The notes beneath the pieces are model-generated. The model saw nothing but the letters and a program-made list of their open reading frames with translations, did no database searches and was not told the origin of the DNA. This document shows positions 1 to 11,183 of a stretch of DNA of 64,000 nucleotides, piece after piece. The translations under genes and the position numbers were made by a program. Each line of letters starts with the position of its first letter. Position 1 is the first letter of the stretch. The stretch lies in assembly GCF_033807575.1 (NCBI RefSeq), contig NC_084707.1, positions 8,232,550-8,296,549 on the forward strand, in the 5' to 3' direction. The DNA comes from Cydia pomonella (taxonomy: Eukaryota; Arthropoda; Insecta; Lepidoptera; Tortricidae).

Positions 1-1300
1 ATATTCAGATGGTAGTAGGCACTAGGACGTTTACCTTACATAGATACTCACATATAATAGTTATTTCCGATACAAGTGCAGAAAAAAGGAAATTCGCAAC
101 GAGTGAGGATAAATTAAAACACGACCGAAGGGAGTGGTTTAAATCGAGACAAGTTGCGAATTACCTACGTGTACGTGTATCGTACAACGTTTTACAGTAC
201 ATATGGCTCTTTAAAGTTTCGATATATGCACGGAAAGTGCTCATTCCCGCACGCGGGAGGGAAAGTAGCACCATATGTACTGTAAAAGTGTTTAGAATAC
301 CTTGATATTTTCTATAAATAGGAACCTATATCGTTTGATCATTCTCAGTTTGTAAGCTATTTACAATCGAAAATTATTGATCTCCACTTCGCACTTTATC
401 CAATCCTAGATCGCGAGGCAACTTTTTATCCGCGACAAGACTCCCAGCAAACGGGTTCTACGTAACCGCGGTAGGCACGGATAACGTATCATGTTTAAGA
501 CATTAAACTACCGCGAGCGAAACAAAGTGTTTATATTGTCCGCAGACGACGAGATCGAATCACGACGCGTACAAATCGCGGCGTAAACCGTACGCCGATT
601 GAGTTATAGTGTCTTCCTGTTGGGCTACTTGTTTTTGTGGCTCCCGTGTGTTTTTATTAATTATACACAATAAATAATAAATATTTTATGTGTAATGCGA
701 TACTGGTACTGATGCTTGCCCCGATACGACCCGCTCAGACGGTATAGTTATTAGTCAGGCGACTTTTTATTGTTTCTCGGCGATATTTATGGTCGTCGGA
801 CATTCGTTTTTCGTTTAGCTCGGTAAAAGGTTAATGGTACGTAATCTACTTTTTTGACGTAGCTCATACTCTTGTTTGACTAATGATGAGAGATATTTAG
901 CGGGATATCGAATAGACCCTGCTATAAATTCCAATGTCCAAATACAAGTAGATTTTGGTACTAATGATCATACCTTGCATGTTAAGTACTTTGAGTATGT
1001 AGGGAGTAGAATATGGAACACGTACTCATATCACCTGGCTATCGAGATAACAAAAACTATTCCATCACAAAATAGTTTCTCTCACATGTTTAATTTCGCC
1101 ATCCTAGTGCGTCCGGCGAAGCGGCTCGCATGACGCGGCGGATTCCACACCTCGCCTGCAGCTCCAGGTGCATTCGATTTATCAGTACGTGATGCCTGGA
1201 AACAAAAGCAGTCACTTTAAGTCGTATAAGTAACGCTTTCATTTAAAACATCCTTAAATTACATGAAACTTGGCATGGACATAAACTTAACATATATATA
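1..1300. other. Gene-free flank with hairpin and core-promoter-like motif
   Basis: No coding exon is supported here. A hairpin lies at 190-287, where TTTTACAGTACATATGG is mirrored by CCATATGTACTGTAAAA. About 30 bp beyond it a TATAAATA box (313-320) is followed by an initiator-like TCAGTT (345-350), a spacing that fits an arthropod TATA-Inr core promoter. It could belong to an unseen downstream exon or to a transposable element. The open frames at 9-305 and 876-1133 resemble nothing I recognise and lack splice or codon support. Confidence 0.4.
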
Positions 1301-1305
1301 TGTCT

Positions 1306-1430
1306 GCGGTGGCAGCATGGTTCCATTTTTATCACCTGTCACTATGTCCGTCACTTTCGCGCTTACATACTTGTTAGAACGTAACAGGCATGCTGACAAA
1401 TGATAAAGAGCCGACTATCTTGGCCCTACT
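1306..1430 (+). repeat. GGTGGCAGCATGG interspersed repeat, copy 1
   Basis: This is a 125-bp unit beginning GGTGGCAGCATGGTT and ending GAGCCGAC-ATCTTGGCCC. It recurs in the same orientation at 2522-2645 with about 90% identity by eye. The internal TTATC/GTCAC and GTGACAAATGATAA blocks are partly self-complementary, which suggests a small MITE. I did not find clear target-site duplications. Confidence 0.7.
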
Positions 1431-2079
1431 GGTACTAGTTTGCAGAATATCGTTATAAAATAAGAGATCATATGGTCCTTCATTATTTTCGAAAAAATAA
1501 CTATTAGACGTGCTTTACTTCCGTAAATATGTATGTACTTATACAATTTTCTCATAAACATTAGCAGCATACATCCGAATATTTCAGGTCTCTGTCAATA
1601 AACCGATAGCCGTGACCGTGACCCCATTCACGAACGGAACGTATATTTAATAATGCTTATAATAAAAATAAATCAAACCATTGAATTCCAAGACTGGGCA
1701 GACAGTGTGGCGTGGGACGACCAGCGAGACGTGAACTTTGCGTTCGATATTGATATGGGAAATTATTGTGATAGTGAGTTATGTCTTATTTTAGTTTTTT
1801 CTTATACCATATATATTTCGGGGATCTCGGAAACGGCTCTGACGATTTCGATGAAATTTTCTATATAGAGGTTTTCGGGGGCGAATAATCGATCTAGCTA
1901 GGTCTTGTCTCAGGGAAAACGCGCATTTCTGAGTTTTTATATGTTTTCCGAGCAAAGCTCGGTTTCCCAGATATTGTATAAATTAAATACCAAATTTGAG
2001 TTTTTTAAGGATTCTGAATGTTACTTTCTATCAGGTGAGATTGTGGTCAAATGCTTACCTTTTCGTAATAAAAAAAAAA

Positions 2080-2375
2080 CTTAAGAGTCCCCGGCAAGCT
2101 CGGCCAAATTTGACCTTCCCATTCAAACGGAGTTTCGTTCTCATTTTAAAACTACTATGTTTGATTACAATCCAACTTTGCAAATTCAATGATATGAGGT
2201 ATATCTAGTCCTGTAATTAGATTATATAGCTCCAGTTTATACAACAAACTAAATAGAGTAAAAACAAGTGTATGAAAAACTTAAATTCGCTGTATTTTTT
2301 AACTATGGTATCTGAAGCCACATAAACTAACTACAGGACTAGATATACTTTATCCGCTTGCTGGGGACCCTTAAG
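2080..2375. mobile_element. 296-bp MITE with CTTAAGAGTCCCC termini
   Basis: The left end CTTAAGAGTCCCCGGCAAGC is answered by GCTTGCTGGGGACCCTTAAG at the right end, an imperfect terminal inverted repeat of about 21 bp. A second nested inverted pair lies inside it: AGGTATATCTAGTCCTGTA near 2196 and TACAGGACTAGATATACTT near 2332. There is no coding capacity, so this is a non-autonomous DNA element that needs a transposase from elsewhere. The superfamily is unknown. Confidence 0.75.
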
Positions 2376-2521
2376 AGATCTTCCTACAATTCGGACATCT
2401 TAACGTTCATATGTGTGTGATGGTCAAAATCGTGGGTCGTGGGTTCAAACCTTGGTTGTGTTCTGTAAGGGAAAAAAAACGTTTTTGAAAAAATGATAAA
2501 AGATGACTAAAATTTCGGTCA

Positions 2522-2645
2522 GCGGTGGCAGCATGGTTACATTTTTATCGTTTGTCACTATTCCTGTCACTTTCGCACTTACATACTTGTTAGAACGTGA
2601 CAGGCATGGTGACAAATGATAAAGAGCCGACCATCTTAGCCCTAC
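2522..2645 (+). repeat. GGTGGCAGCATGG interspersed repeat, copy 2
   Basis: This is the second copy of the 125-bp repeat at 1306-1430, in the same orientation. An open frame that crosses it (2597-2869) is incidental. Confidence 0.7.
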
Positions 2646-2797
2646 AGGATCCTTACCAATTATCATACAACAGGCAAGAGATTGAATCAAACATAGTTCG
2701 AAGTACAATAAGTATTTCTAGGAAACACCCCACAAATTTTAATAGGGAAGACGACTTTAATTTGTCGTTAACTTGGGAACCAGTGATTCAGAAGCTT

Positions 2798-2833
<36 letters not shown>
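2798..2833. repeat. (ATCA)n microsatellite
   Basis: About nine uninterrupted ATCA units run into TTTATTTATTTGC. Read on the minus strand this is a run of TGAT units behind an AAATAAATAAA stretch, a common 3' tail for CR1- and RTE-like retrotransposons. It may be the tail of a truncated minus-strand element. The repeat itself is certain; its origin is inferred. Confidence 0.85.
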
Positions 2834-2835
<2 letters not shown>

Positions 2836-3801
2836 TATTTATTTGCAAAAATACAGTAACATAAGGTAAGCAAGGGTTGCAAGCAAGCGTGCAAATATAA
2901 TGTGTCAAATCTAAGCGTTGAAATTAAGACATTAGCATAAATAGTTAGAGAATTAGAAAAATTAGGCTTAAGCCAAGGGATCTTCGGATGTGTGTGCGAA
3001 TATAGTAAGTGTTGCGTGAGGTGGTTGGTTTGAAATTGTGATGCCTATCCGTTAGCCTAGTCCGTATCGTGCCGTTAGTGACAATATAGTTAATTAATGT
3101 GGAAACTAGCTGGTTCTTATCTCGTTAGGCTAGTTCACCACAGTTACACAAATCTCTATTTTGAAATTTTGCTGGGACATCAGTTATCCGCGACCACGAC
3201 CAGTAAAACCGCGTCGAAACGTCGAAAATAAAGGTAACATAGTAAATTCGCGATAGACCCAGTTTTAAATATGTTTTAAAATGTGTCCAAAACGCCAACG
3301 TTTTAAATGCTATGTATTTCTACAATCTAATACAAACAATTATATTTATACACACATTTCAGTTGATAATTCTTTCCCATATAACAACAATCGCGACACA
3401 AAGAGAAGTAGGAAGACATGGAAATTATCATAGTGAAACTAGCCTTCCATTTGTTTGAAACCAAAAGGACTATTCTGAATGATCATTACATACACATATG
3501 TTCTTCTGAACTGCAAGACAATGCTTGTTACGAGACGTGACGAGGCAATCCTAGGACTCATTACATCTCAAGGAGGCATATTTAGATGTTTAAAATATGA
3601 TTACAATTTGATTGGAACTGCACCAATATGAGTGCAAATTGGACACTGAGAATAAACTGAAATCAGTGTTATATAAGTTGTGCTGTATTCTGAAACTTTA
3701 AATATGATACTTAATACTAACGGCACGATTCAAATCTTATACTTACTATGAGTACCAGACGACGATATTCCTACTTACGTTATTTTAATTAGATTCTACC
3801 T

Positions 3802-4153
3802 AGAGTTAGACCAAGCTAAGTTGGCAGCGATTTAGATAGCATAGGAAGCAAGCAACAAGCAACAAAAAGAAAAGTAAGGTTTATATACCTATTTAAATTG
3901 TCTACCGTTATCTCGTACAAACGCGAATTTTCTGAATATTTGCAGATACAAGAGTTTCCTTTTTCTGTTACTTACGGTCAAAGATATGCACGGAAGAACA
4001 ATCGCCTGCTTTAAATGCCGATAAAAGTCGCAACACAGGAAATAAAATGCGTCCGTACGGGACAGTCCGTGAAATAATGATAATTTAATAGACGAGTAAT
4101 ATAAAAAAAACACTTGTATAGTCTGGGCAGCAAACTTAGCTTGGTCTGACTCT
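3802..4153. mobile_element. MITE with AGAGTCAGACCAAGCTAAGTTGGCAG-type TIRs
   Basis: The left terminus AGAGTTAGACCAAGCTAAG is inverted at the right end as CTTAGCTTGGTCTGACTCT, with GTTGGCAGC adjoining inside. The same termini occur at 4789-4936, 29954-30221 and, degraded, near 30390-30526, so this is a family. No transposase is present. The minus-strand frame at 3889-4161 inside it is not a gene. Confidence 0.75.
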
Positions 4154-4730
4154 AGTCTCATATATCTACCTAAGTAATTAACTCTTGTGCATGGTTACAG
4201 AGTTCGACCGCAACAAAGTACCTAATAGTGTTATCGATTGGTAATAATATCGTGACATTTCTGAACATGCTATGGTTAAGGCCCTGATTCCTACTATTGC
4301 AAACCGAGAATTAGCACCTAATTATCCAGTAGATATAGGTAAGCTTATCTCAGAATACCTACCTGCAATTTATTTGATAAGATTAATTATTATAAAATTA
4401 AGTAAGGTACACCGAGGCAAATCAGATCACAGGGATCCGATGATATTTTAAATATTAATTGCATTGATATGAGCACATTAAAATGACACCGTACTACGTC
4501 TCTCCTACCCTGCGATGCCAGTCATAAGAAATATTTTGAATATCAACAGATGTTTAGTCTGATCTGATTCGCCCTGTGATGCGATTCGTCTCGGTCCACC
4601 CTAAACCTCTAACTCCAATGGAGTCACATTTCACATCTTACAGGTTCACAAAAATATTTATCGATGGAAAAGTTCGAATAAATAAGGAAGGCGTGTTAAG
4701 TTTACGTAACATACTTATATATATAGAGTC

Positions 4731-4788
4731 AGTACCCCTAGTGTAAATTTATTCGTTTCGCTATCAAATAAATTTACACTAGGAGTAC
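4731..4788. mobile_element. 58-bp hairpin of the GTACCCCTAGTGTAAAT family
   Basis: AGTACCCCTAGTGTAAAT is followed by a short loop and the inverted ATTTACACTAGGAGTAC. A longer member with the same termini lies at 39754-39948. This copy seems to be a near-minimal terminus-only derivative. It directly abuts the next MITE at 4789. Confidence 0.75.
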
Positions 4789-4936
4789 AGACTAAGCTAA
4801 GTTGGCAATGATTTTAATAACCCGCCCAGCCTGTGCAAGTGTAAACGTCATCGTTTCATAGAAGCTTGACGTTTAAAAGAACACTTACACTATCTGGGCT
4901 GTCAAAATCGCTGCCAACATTGCTTGGTCTGACTCT
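4789..4936. mobile_element. Short MITE of the AAGCTAAGTTGGCA family
   Basis: This is a 148-bp element whose ends, AGACTAAGCTAAGTTGGCA and CTGCCAACATTGCTTGGTCT, form imperfect inverted repeats. The core shows further pairing between GCAAGTGTAAACGTCA and GACGTTTAAAAGAACACTT. It belongs to the same family as 3802-4153 and 29954-30221. Confidence 0.75.
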
Positions 4937-5120
4937 AATCTATGACCGGTAGGTACAGTAGTTTTCGTTGCTAGAAATCGTAAGTGTAAATTTTACATAC
5001 ATAACATCTACTCGGTCTAGTTTAGCGTAACTTCAATTGCATGGGAGCGGCTTTTTAGTGGCGTGTTCTTATGACTTATACTTCATTTTTATTACTCCTT
5101 TAAAAGAGTTCGAATGGACT

Positions 5121-5301
5121 ATTTGGTGATTTCAGAACCGAGCGAGCGTAAAGTGAATTTTATTTGGTGATTCCAGAACCGAGCGAACGTAAAGAGAATT
5201 TTATTTGGTGATTCCAGAACCGAGCGAGCGTAAAGAAAATTTTTATTTAGTGATTCCAGCACCGAGCGAGCGTAAAGAGAATTTTATTTGGTGATTCCAG
5301 A
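5121..5301. repeat. 41-bp tandem repeat, about 4.4 copies
   Basis: A unit beginning ATTTGGTGATTCCAGAACCG and ending GCGTAAAGAGAATTTT recurs at 5121, 5162, 5203, 5245 and 5286, so the period is 41-42 bp. Copies differ by one to three bases. Flanking DNA is not repetitive at this period. This is a minisatellite with no coding frame. Confidence 0.9.
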
Positions 5302-6063
5302 TATTTTCTGTTTCATACATTTTGGCTGTCTGACCTTGACATTTTCTATGGAAGAGTAATTTTTTTTGCGATTTTGGGTTTGGTCCCATAGTAAAAGTTG
5401 GTCAGTAATGACCTATATATTCATCCCGTAAATTATTCCAGGTGACTAACCCCCTTATTTATAAACTTCTACTAAAGTTGACAAGCCGCTAATAATCGTT
5501 TGTCCCTTTTATGAATAAGGGGGTAAATAAACACCCTGTACATTAACCACAGCTTAAATCCCACAGCGAAAAAGAAATTCCATACAAATTATTAAATGCT
5601 CCTTATTCTTATAATCATTAAAAATTCGACAAAAATTAAACAAAGGAGCATAGCTGTGGTGGTTCGGTGGTTGATATAAATCAAATTGTGTCAAAATATT
5701 GTCAATAATGTTAATATCCAGAGAGGAAAATGGGGACTTCGTTTGTGTGGTAAGGTGGTTTCGGAGCGGTCATCCACTTTCGTCTTAAGGTACAATAGAT
5801 TCAAAAAACGGATTAAAAAAAGTCGTAGCACTTTTATGTACGTACATTTTTAACATAAAATCACGAGCATAGGTCTAAAATGCACTTAAAACATTTGTAA
5901 CAAAATTATGCACAAAAGCTAAAAATATGAAAACTGCTCCTAAAAATTGGCAATACGAGTATCATGTTTGAGGGAATGTATCGATTACTTTTTTATTTAA
6001 TTCAACGTACAAAAAAAAATTAAAAACAAGTTATCCGCGCTCTCGGGCACGCACTTGCATTTT

Positions 6064-6440
6064 TTTATACTACGTCGGTGGCAAACAAGCATACGGCCCG
6101 TCTGATGGTAAGCAGTCTCCGTAGCCTATGTACGAGAGGACTTACGTGCGCGTTTTCGACCCTAACAACCCTCCCTCCCCTCGATGAGCTCTGGCAACCT
6201 TACTCACCGGAAGGAACACAACACTATGAGTAGGGTCTAGTGTTATTTGGCTGCGTTCTGTAAGGTGGAGGTACTTCCCCAGTTGGGCTCTGCTCTTATC
6301 TGGAATGACATCCGCTGTGCTGTGCCCTACCACACAAAGCGAGATGATATTCACAATGCCCATACCTCTCTTGCATCTCGCTCTCGCTTAAGCTCAGCCA
6401 GAGTGAGAGAAGAACACGAACTTACTGCACCTTAATGGGC
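6064..6440 (+). repeat. TACTACGTCGGTGGCAAACAAGC interspersed repeat, copy 1
   Basis: A roughly 330-bp unit begins TACTACGTCGGTGGCAAAC and passes through GGTAAGCAGTCTCCGTAGCC and GAGTAGGGTCTAGTGTTATT. It repeats in the same orientation at 7361-7670, and inverted at 33845-34155 and, in part, near 33264-33340. The long open frames inside are shared repeat sequence, not genes. I could not see terminal inverted repeats or a tRNA head, so the class is open. Confidence 0.75.
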
Positions 6441-7197
6441 ACTAGCGAGAATGGGTAATCGCATCTAAATAGAAAGACATTTTACGGGCGAATATATTTA
6501 TGAAACTAAACTAGTTAAATTGATAATCAAAACCAAGTACGCAAGAAAGTTTTTGGGAAATATTTTATTAATGTACCTATATAAGGCTGAATTAAAAAGG
6601 AAAAATGTGGTTATAATTTATTACTCACTCTATACCATATTCCTATTATAGTTTTAATTCATGCATAATCTATAAAATAAACTGGTGTACATAACATATA
6701 AAATAGCCTTTACATCAATAAAAAAACAACATTAGAGTGCAAAAACTTCTGTCTCGTCCGAGAGCATTGTTTCGCTTCAGGCTTGCTTTTTGCTTCGCAC
6801 TAATTGTGACACGAACAACCACGAAATTGACAGGCACATCGCCCTAAATGACACGGAATGTGTCCTGGCTACGAGCACGACTTGGACACATCCCGTCGTG
6901 TCCTATAGACGCCTCGAGCATCGCCCACACGTAACGTAAGTATTAGCCCAGATTCCAGTAAACATCGAGTTTTTGACAAATTAATTGTTCAGATCAGCTT
7001 TTGTGGTTTGTACGTTTCCTCTTGCAAACTGTTATTGAAATGATCACAAGAGTCAGTCTAGGTAAAGGTTTCTACAGACTTTGCAAAAAACTGCATGCGA
7101 TTTTAGATAATTGCTGGCAAATTGGGCTGGGCTGGGCTGGATCGGTCAAATGACGCAATGTACTGCAAATCGCATAGAGGCCATAAACTAACTTTGA

Positions 7198-7296
7198 ACC
7201 ATAGAGAAATAAGTAAGCATAGAGTGCTCACTCCATACACCTTACCAAAACGCTTATTATTTTCGCTGTGGACATGTAGCGTCAAGTTGCGCTAAG
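7198..7296 (+). repeat. Partial MITE of the AGAGAAATAAGTAAGC family
   Basis: This shares AGAGAAATAAGTAAGCATAG, GTGCTCACTCCATAC and ACCAAAACGCTTATTAT with the complete hairpin at 30237-30388 and the expanded copy at 45421-45762. Only the left half is seen here. Confidence 0.65.
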
Positions 7297-7360
7297 GTAC
7301 TATCTATGTCGACGAAATTCTTCATCTTCATCAGCAGAGCCCGTATATGTCTTTTTTTCA

Positions 7361-7670
7361 TACTACGTCGGTGGCAAACAAGCATACGGCCCGCCTGATG
7401 GTAAGCAGCCTCCGTAGCCTATGTACGCCTGCAACTCCAGAGGAGTTACATGCGCGTTGCCGACCCTAAACCCGCCCCCCCCCCTCATTGAGCTCTGGCA
7501 ACCTTACTCACCGGCAGGAACACAACACTATGAGTAGGGTCTAGTGTTATTTGGCTGCTGTTTTCTGTAAGGTGGAGGTACTTCTCCAGTTGGGCTCTGC
7601 TCTAGATCTGGAATGACATCCACTGGCTGTGCCCTACCACACAAAGCAAGATGACATTCACAATCCAAAG
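7361..7670 (+). repeat. TACTACGTCGGTGGCAAACAAGC interspersed repeat, copy 2
   Basis: This is a second direct copy of the repeat at 6064-6440, about 1.3 kb downstream. It contains a CCCGCCCCCCCCCC homopolymer absent from copy 1, and a fuller middle block (CGCCTGCAACTCCAGAGGAG) than copy 1, which appears deleted there. Confidence 0.75.
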
Positions 7671-7679
7671 TGTGTCTCA

Positions 7680-10600
7680 TGTCGTTGACATAAAAATGAC
7701 GTAATTTGACATATAGGATGTTGTTTTATAATACTACCAATTGAGATAACTAATCTATTGACGCGTAGAAAAACTAATGCTTGGTACATAAAAGACAATT
7801 TTTTTTTTTAATAAACTAACAATCTATTATTGATTTGAGTGACTATAAGATGAAATTAGTTAGACATTATTATTAGGATATCGGTTAACTAAAGAATTTG
7901 ACAAATGATTAATTATTACGGAAAGACAAATTGGAAGCCTGGCGTCATTTTTCCGTCAACGGAATGGCATGTACGGGCCTTGATCATTAGACTAACGCTA
8001 TAACAGACCTAAATGATATCCTCCTAAAGGCATCGCCTTCAGACTTTTAGAACTTTAGCTGGAACTCTTTAAACTTCTATCCCGACCTAGCATAATTGTC
8101 TATGTCTAGACCTAATGTACCTACGTATTCAAAAGGGCCGCAAAACCAAGAAATTTAGAAGGAAACAAAGATAGGTATAATGTGCTGCGCATAACTTGCG
8201 ATATATCTCGATAAATCTTAAAATATAGATCGGAATATACTTCTGTTTAAAAATTTGCTCATTAGATTCCTCGACTATATTACTAGATATTTTGTACTAA
8301 AATTATATTGCTGTAATATGCAACCGAAAATAAATGAAAATTAGATGATAATGGGTTTCCTGATTTTTTTCTTTCGAGCCAACTTTAATCTTTTAAGGTT
8401 TTGGTTTGAGCCTGCACTCCCAAATATAGTTTAATTTCCGTCTGATTTTATCCATGCCACTTGCCCGTCATAAAAACGTTACTAATTCAATATAAAAATA
8501 CAATTTGCCTTTAGCATGCTCTTAGTCCAGGAGCCGGATACGAATTTCCAGATGTTTCAATGAAATAGCGATTCCATTTAGTAGGTAGCCACAAAACAAG
8601 CACCTAATCACTCTCTCTAGGAAGTATCTTAACATTAGCACTGCATTTGCTTGCCTAGCCAGTTACGTTTCTCGGGACTCGACTGTTCTGCAGTAAATGC
8701 CGCGCACATTAACATCAGAGGATTGATGATAAAAGATTAAATTAATAAAAAAAATCAGAAACCTTAACTTATTTTTACCTATGGAATTATATGCCACACG
8801 TTGAATTTTATTTGTAACTTCTAAACTAAGTACTGGCTCATACAATACTTACATTTTTCAAATTTCAAGCTTATAGTTTTCGAGTAAAAGAGCTGTGAAA
8901 TACGGATAGATTGACGGACGGACATAATCCTAAAAAGCAAAATTTTGGAGGATTTTTAATGCCGGGACTTGAGAGTTCTTACTCCATAAACAAGAAAATG
9001 ATCCATTTTTAACGACTGTATCGCCATCTGAGCTTAGTTTGGCTTCATTTCTCCCATGATTCTTTCGGATTAGCTCTCTACATATTAAGGTTTCCTCGGG
9101 GTACCTACTACGAAAACTACCTACCTACGTGGTGGCCCATATCCTTGCTCAATGCAAAGAACTCGCAAAATACAGAAATTTTTCGGTCAAGAATTTAAGG
9201 CACGAAGACACCGGACCGGAGGCGTTCCGCCGCAAACAGTCAAGTAATATGGCGATTATTTATTATCATTAAGTGTCATTACCATCGCTAATAGTCCACG
9301 CCACCGCCACGAACGGGAATGACACGCGACAAAAAAAAATTGCCGAAAAAATTTTAAGTGTCAGATATTTCAAAAATTCGGTCGCTCGGTATTGTTACTG
9401 GCGTTAAGTAATAAGTGAAGCCTTAAGAAGAGGTAGAATAAATGTATTTCATTATTATGAATTAATAAATAATAATATGAATGACACATTTACTTATATA
9501 ATTTCGGTTACTTAAGATAAATTGAGTTGCTTTGAATTTTTGATTATTTGATAAGTACCTATGCGTGATGCAGGGACTCGTAAATACTGAACTGATTATA
9601 TTATGTAGCTAATTGTTATAAGGACGTTAACGTTTTAATTTTAAAATTGCGATGTAATTAGCTGTCAAAAAAACAATGTCGAATTCCACCCCTGACAGAA
9701 AAATTGCTGCTGTTCTTTTTATGATAGCATATCCACGAATTTCTAATTAAACTCTTATAACCAGTACCTAATTATCATTAAAATCAATCTCCAGACAATC
9801 ATTGCCTCGAGGGTTTCTTCATTAAGCGTAAGGGATCTGGGATTTGGGCCGGAAAGGACCATGTTTCCGTGTACATCGATTCCAATCGGCCGATTAACGA
9901 TTAAACCTACGTGGTTTCCATTAGGGCTTGCCACATGGGCCTTTGTAGACAGCTCCTTTGATGGGTCCTTCCTACCAGTGAGTTTACTACCCGGAATTAT
10001 GTTATACCTAGGTATGTCATGTTATAGGAAATTTGAGCAGAGTTAGTCTATCGATCCGATTCTATAATTACTGATATGCATTCGGAAAATTTCCAAAATT
10101 GCAAATTTTACACATAGAAATAGTTCGGAAACTTGTCGCATTTTTGTATGGGGATCAAAATTTTCCATTACCAAAATAAACATTTCCTTCGTTGGAAATT
10201 TCTAAACTTTCCTAACTTTTTAGAAACTTTCCGCAACATGCACATTTGTAGGCGTGGGTTAAGTCTAGTCGGCGCGCATTTTCCAAATGTGAACAGTTCG
10301 TAATTTTTGTTGTGTATATTTTCTTTGCCGCTCAGTAACCTACCAAAACTACCAGGGTCTAACAAAGTAATTTAGGCTCGATTTATTGTCAGGTCACGTT
10401 AATAACATATCTTTAATTTTTTTTTTTTCATATTTGAATAATTGTGAAAAATCTAAATAATAATAAATAATAAGTAAATGTAATAATTACTATACAAGTA
10501 CCTTGTCTACAAGACTGTTATTTGCCTGATATGAACATATATTATCTCTGTTAATATTGTAAAGTTCCTTCAAAACAATTTTTATTTTGCCGTTGCCGAG

Positions 10601-11180
10601 CGCCATGCGTGTCCGCGAGGACGTCTCACCCAAAGCGCGAAGGAGCGCATTCGTCTCGCGTTCGCCTTTTGTCTCAGCTTGCCAAATCGCGTCGTCACCC
10701 TTTTTTGTTTGTCAGCCATATCACGCAGAGAGATGACGTAAAAACAAAATATTACTTTTCGTCACGCCTGTCGACAACACATACCTATTTATTTTTGAGG
10801 AAGGTAATAAATTAGCTCGCTAGTGGGAACTTTAAACGACGATTCCGTGACTAATATGGAGCACAAAAACAATTTGATGCTAACACGCACCCTTGTTTCG
10901 ATTTATTAATTGAAATCCTGGATCCAAGTAGATTGTTTTTATGAAACAAGCGTCACCTGGGTCATTTTTTGAGCGTTACGAACGGTTGATTACTGTTAGC
11001 ATGGCGATATATTTCTTGTCGATTCAACGGCCATTTCCTAGGTTAGAAATTTCGGGGCATGTTCAAATTAATTAGAAAACATGCAATGCATTTCCTTGCA
11101 TTTTCATGGGCTAGTGAAAGTAGGGACTAGAAAAATAAATTAATAAAAAAAAACAATAATGGTACTTGAACATTTTTTCT
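7680..11180. other. AT-rich intergenic DNA, no gene seen
   Basis: I found no exon with plausible splice sites and no recognisable protein here. Short frames at 8663-8845, 9861-10046, 10168-10365 and 10609-10815 have no similarity I recognise. The stretch near 10080-10370 is rich in GGAAATTT/AAATTTCC blocks and looks repeat-derived. A GC-richer patch at 10590-10740 has no start or splice context. Confidence 0.5.
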
Positions 11181-11183
11181 CTT

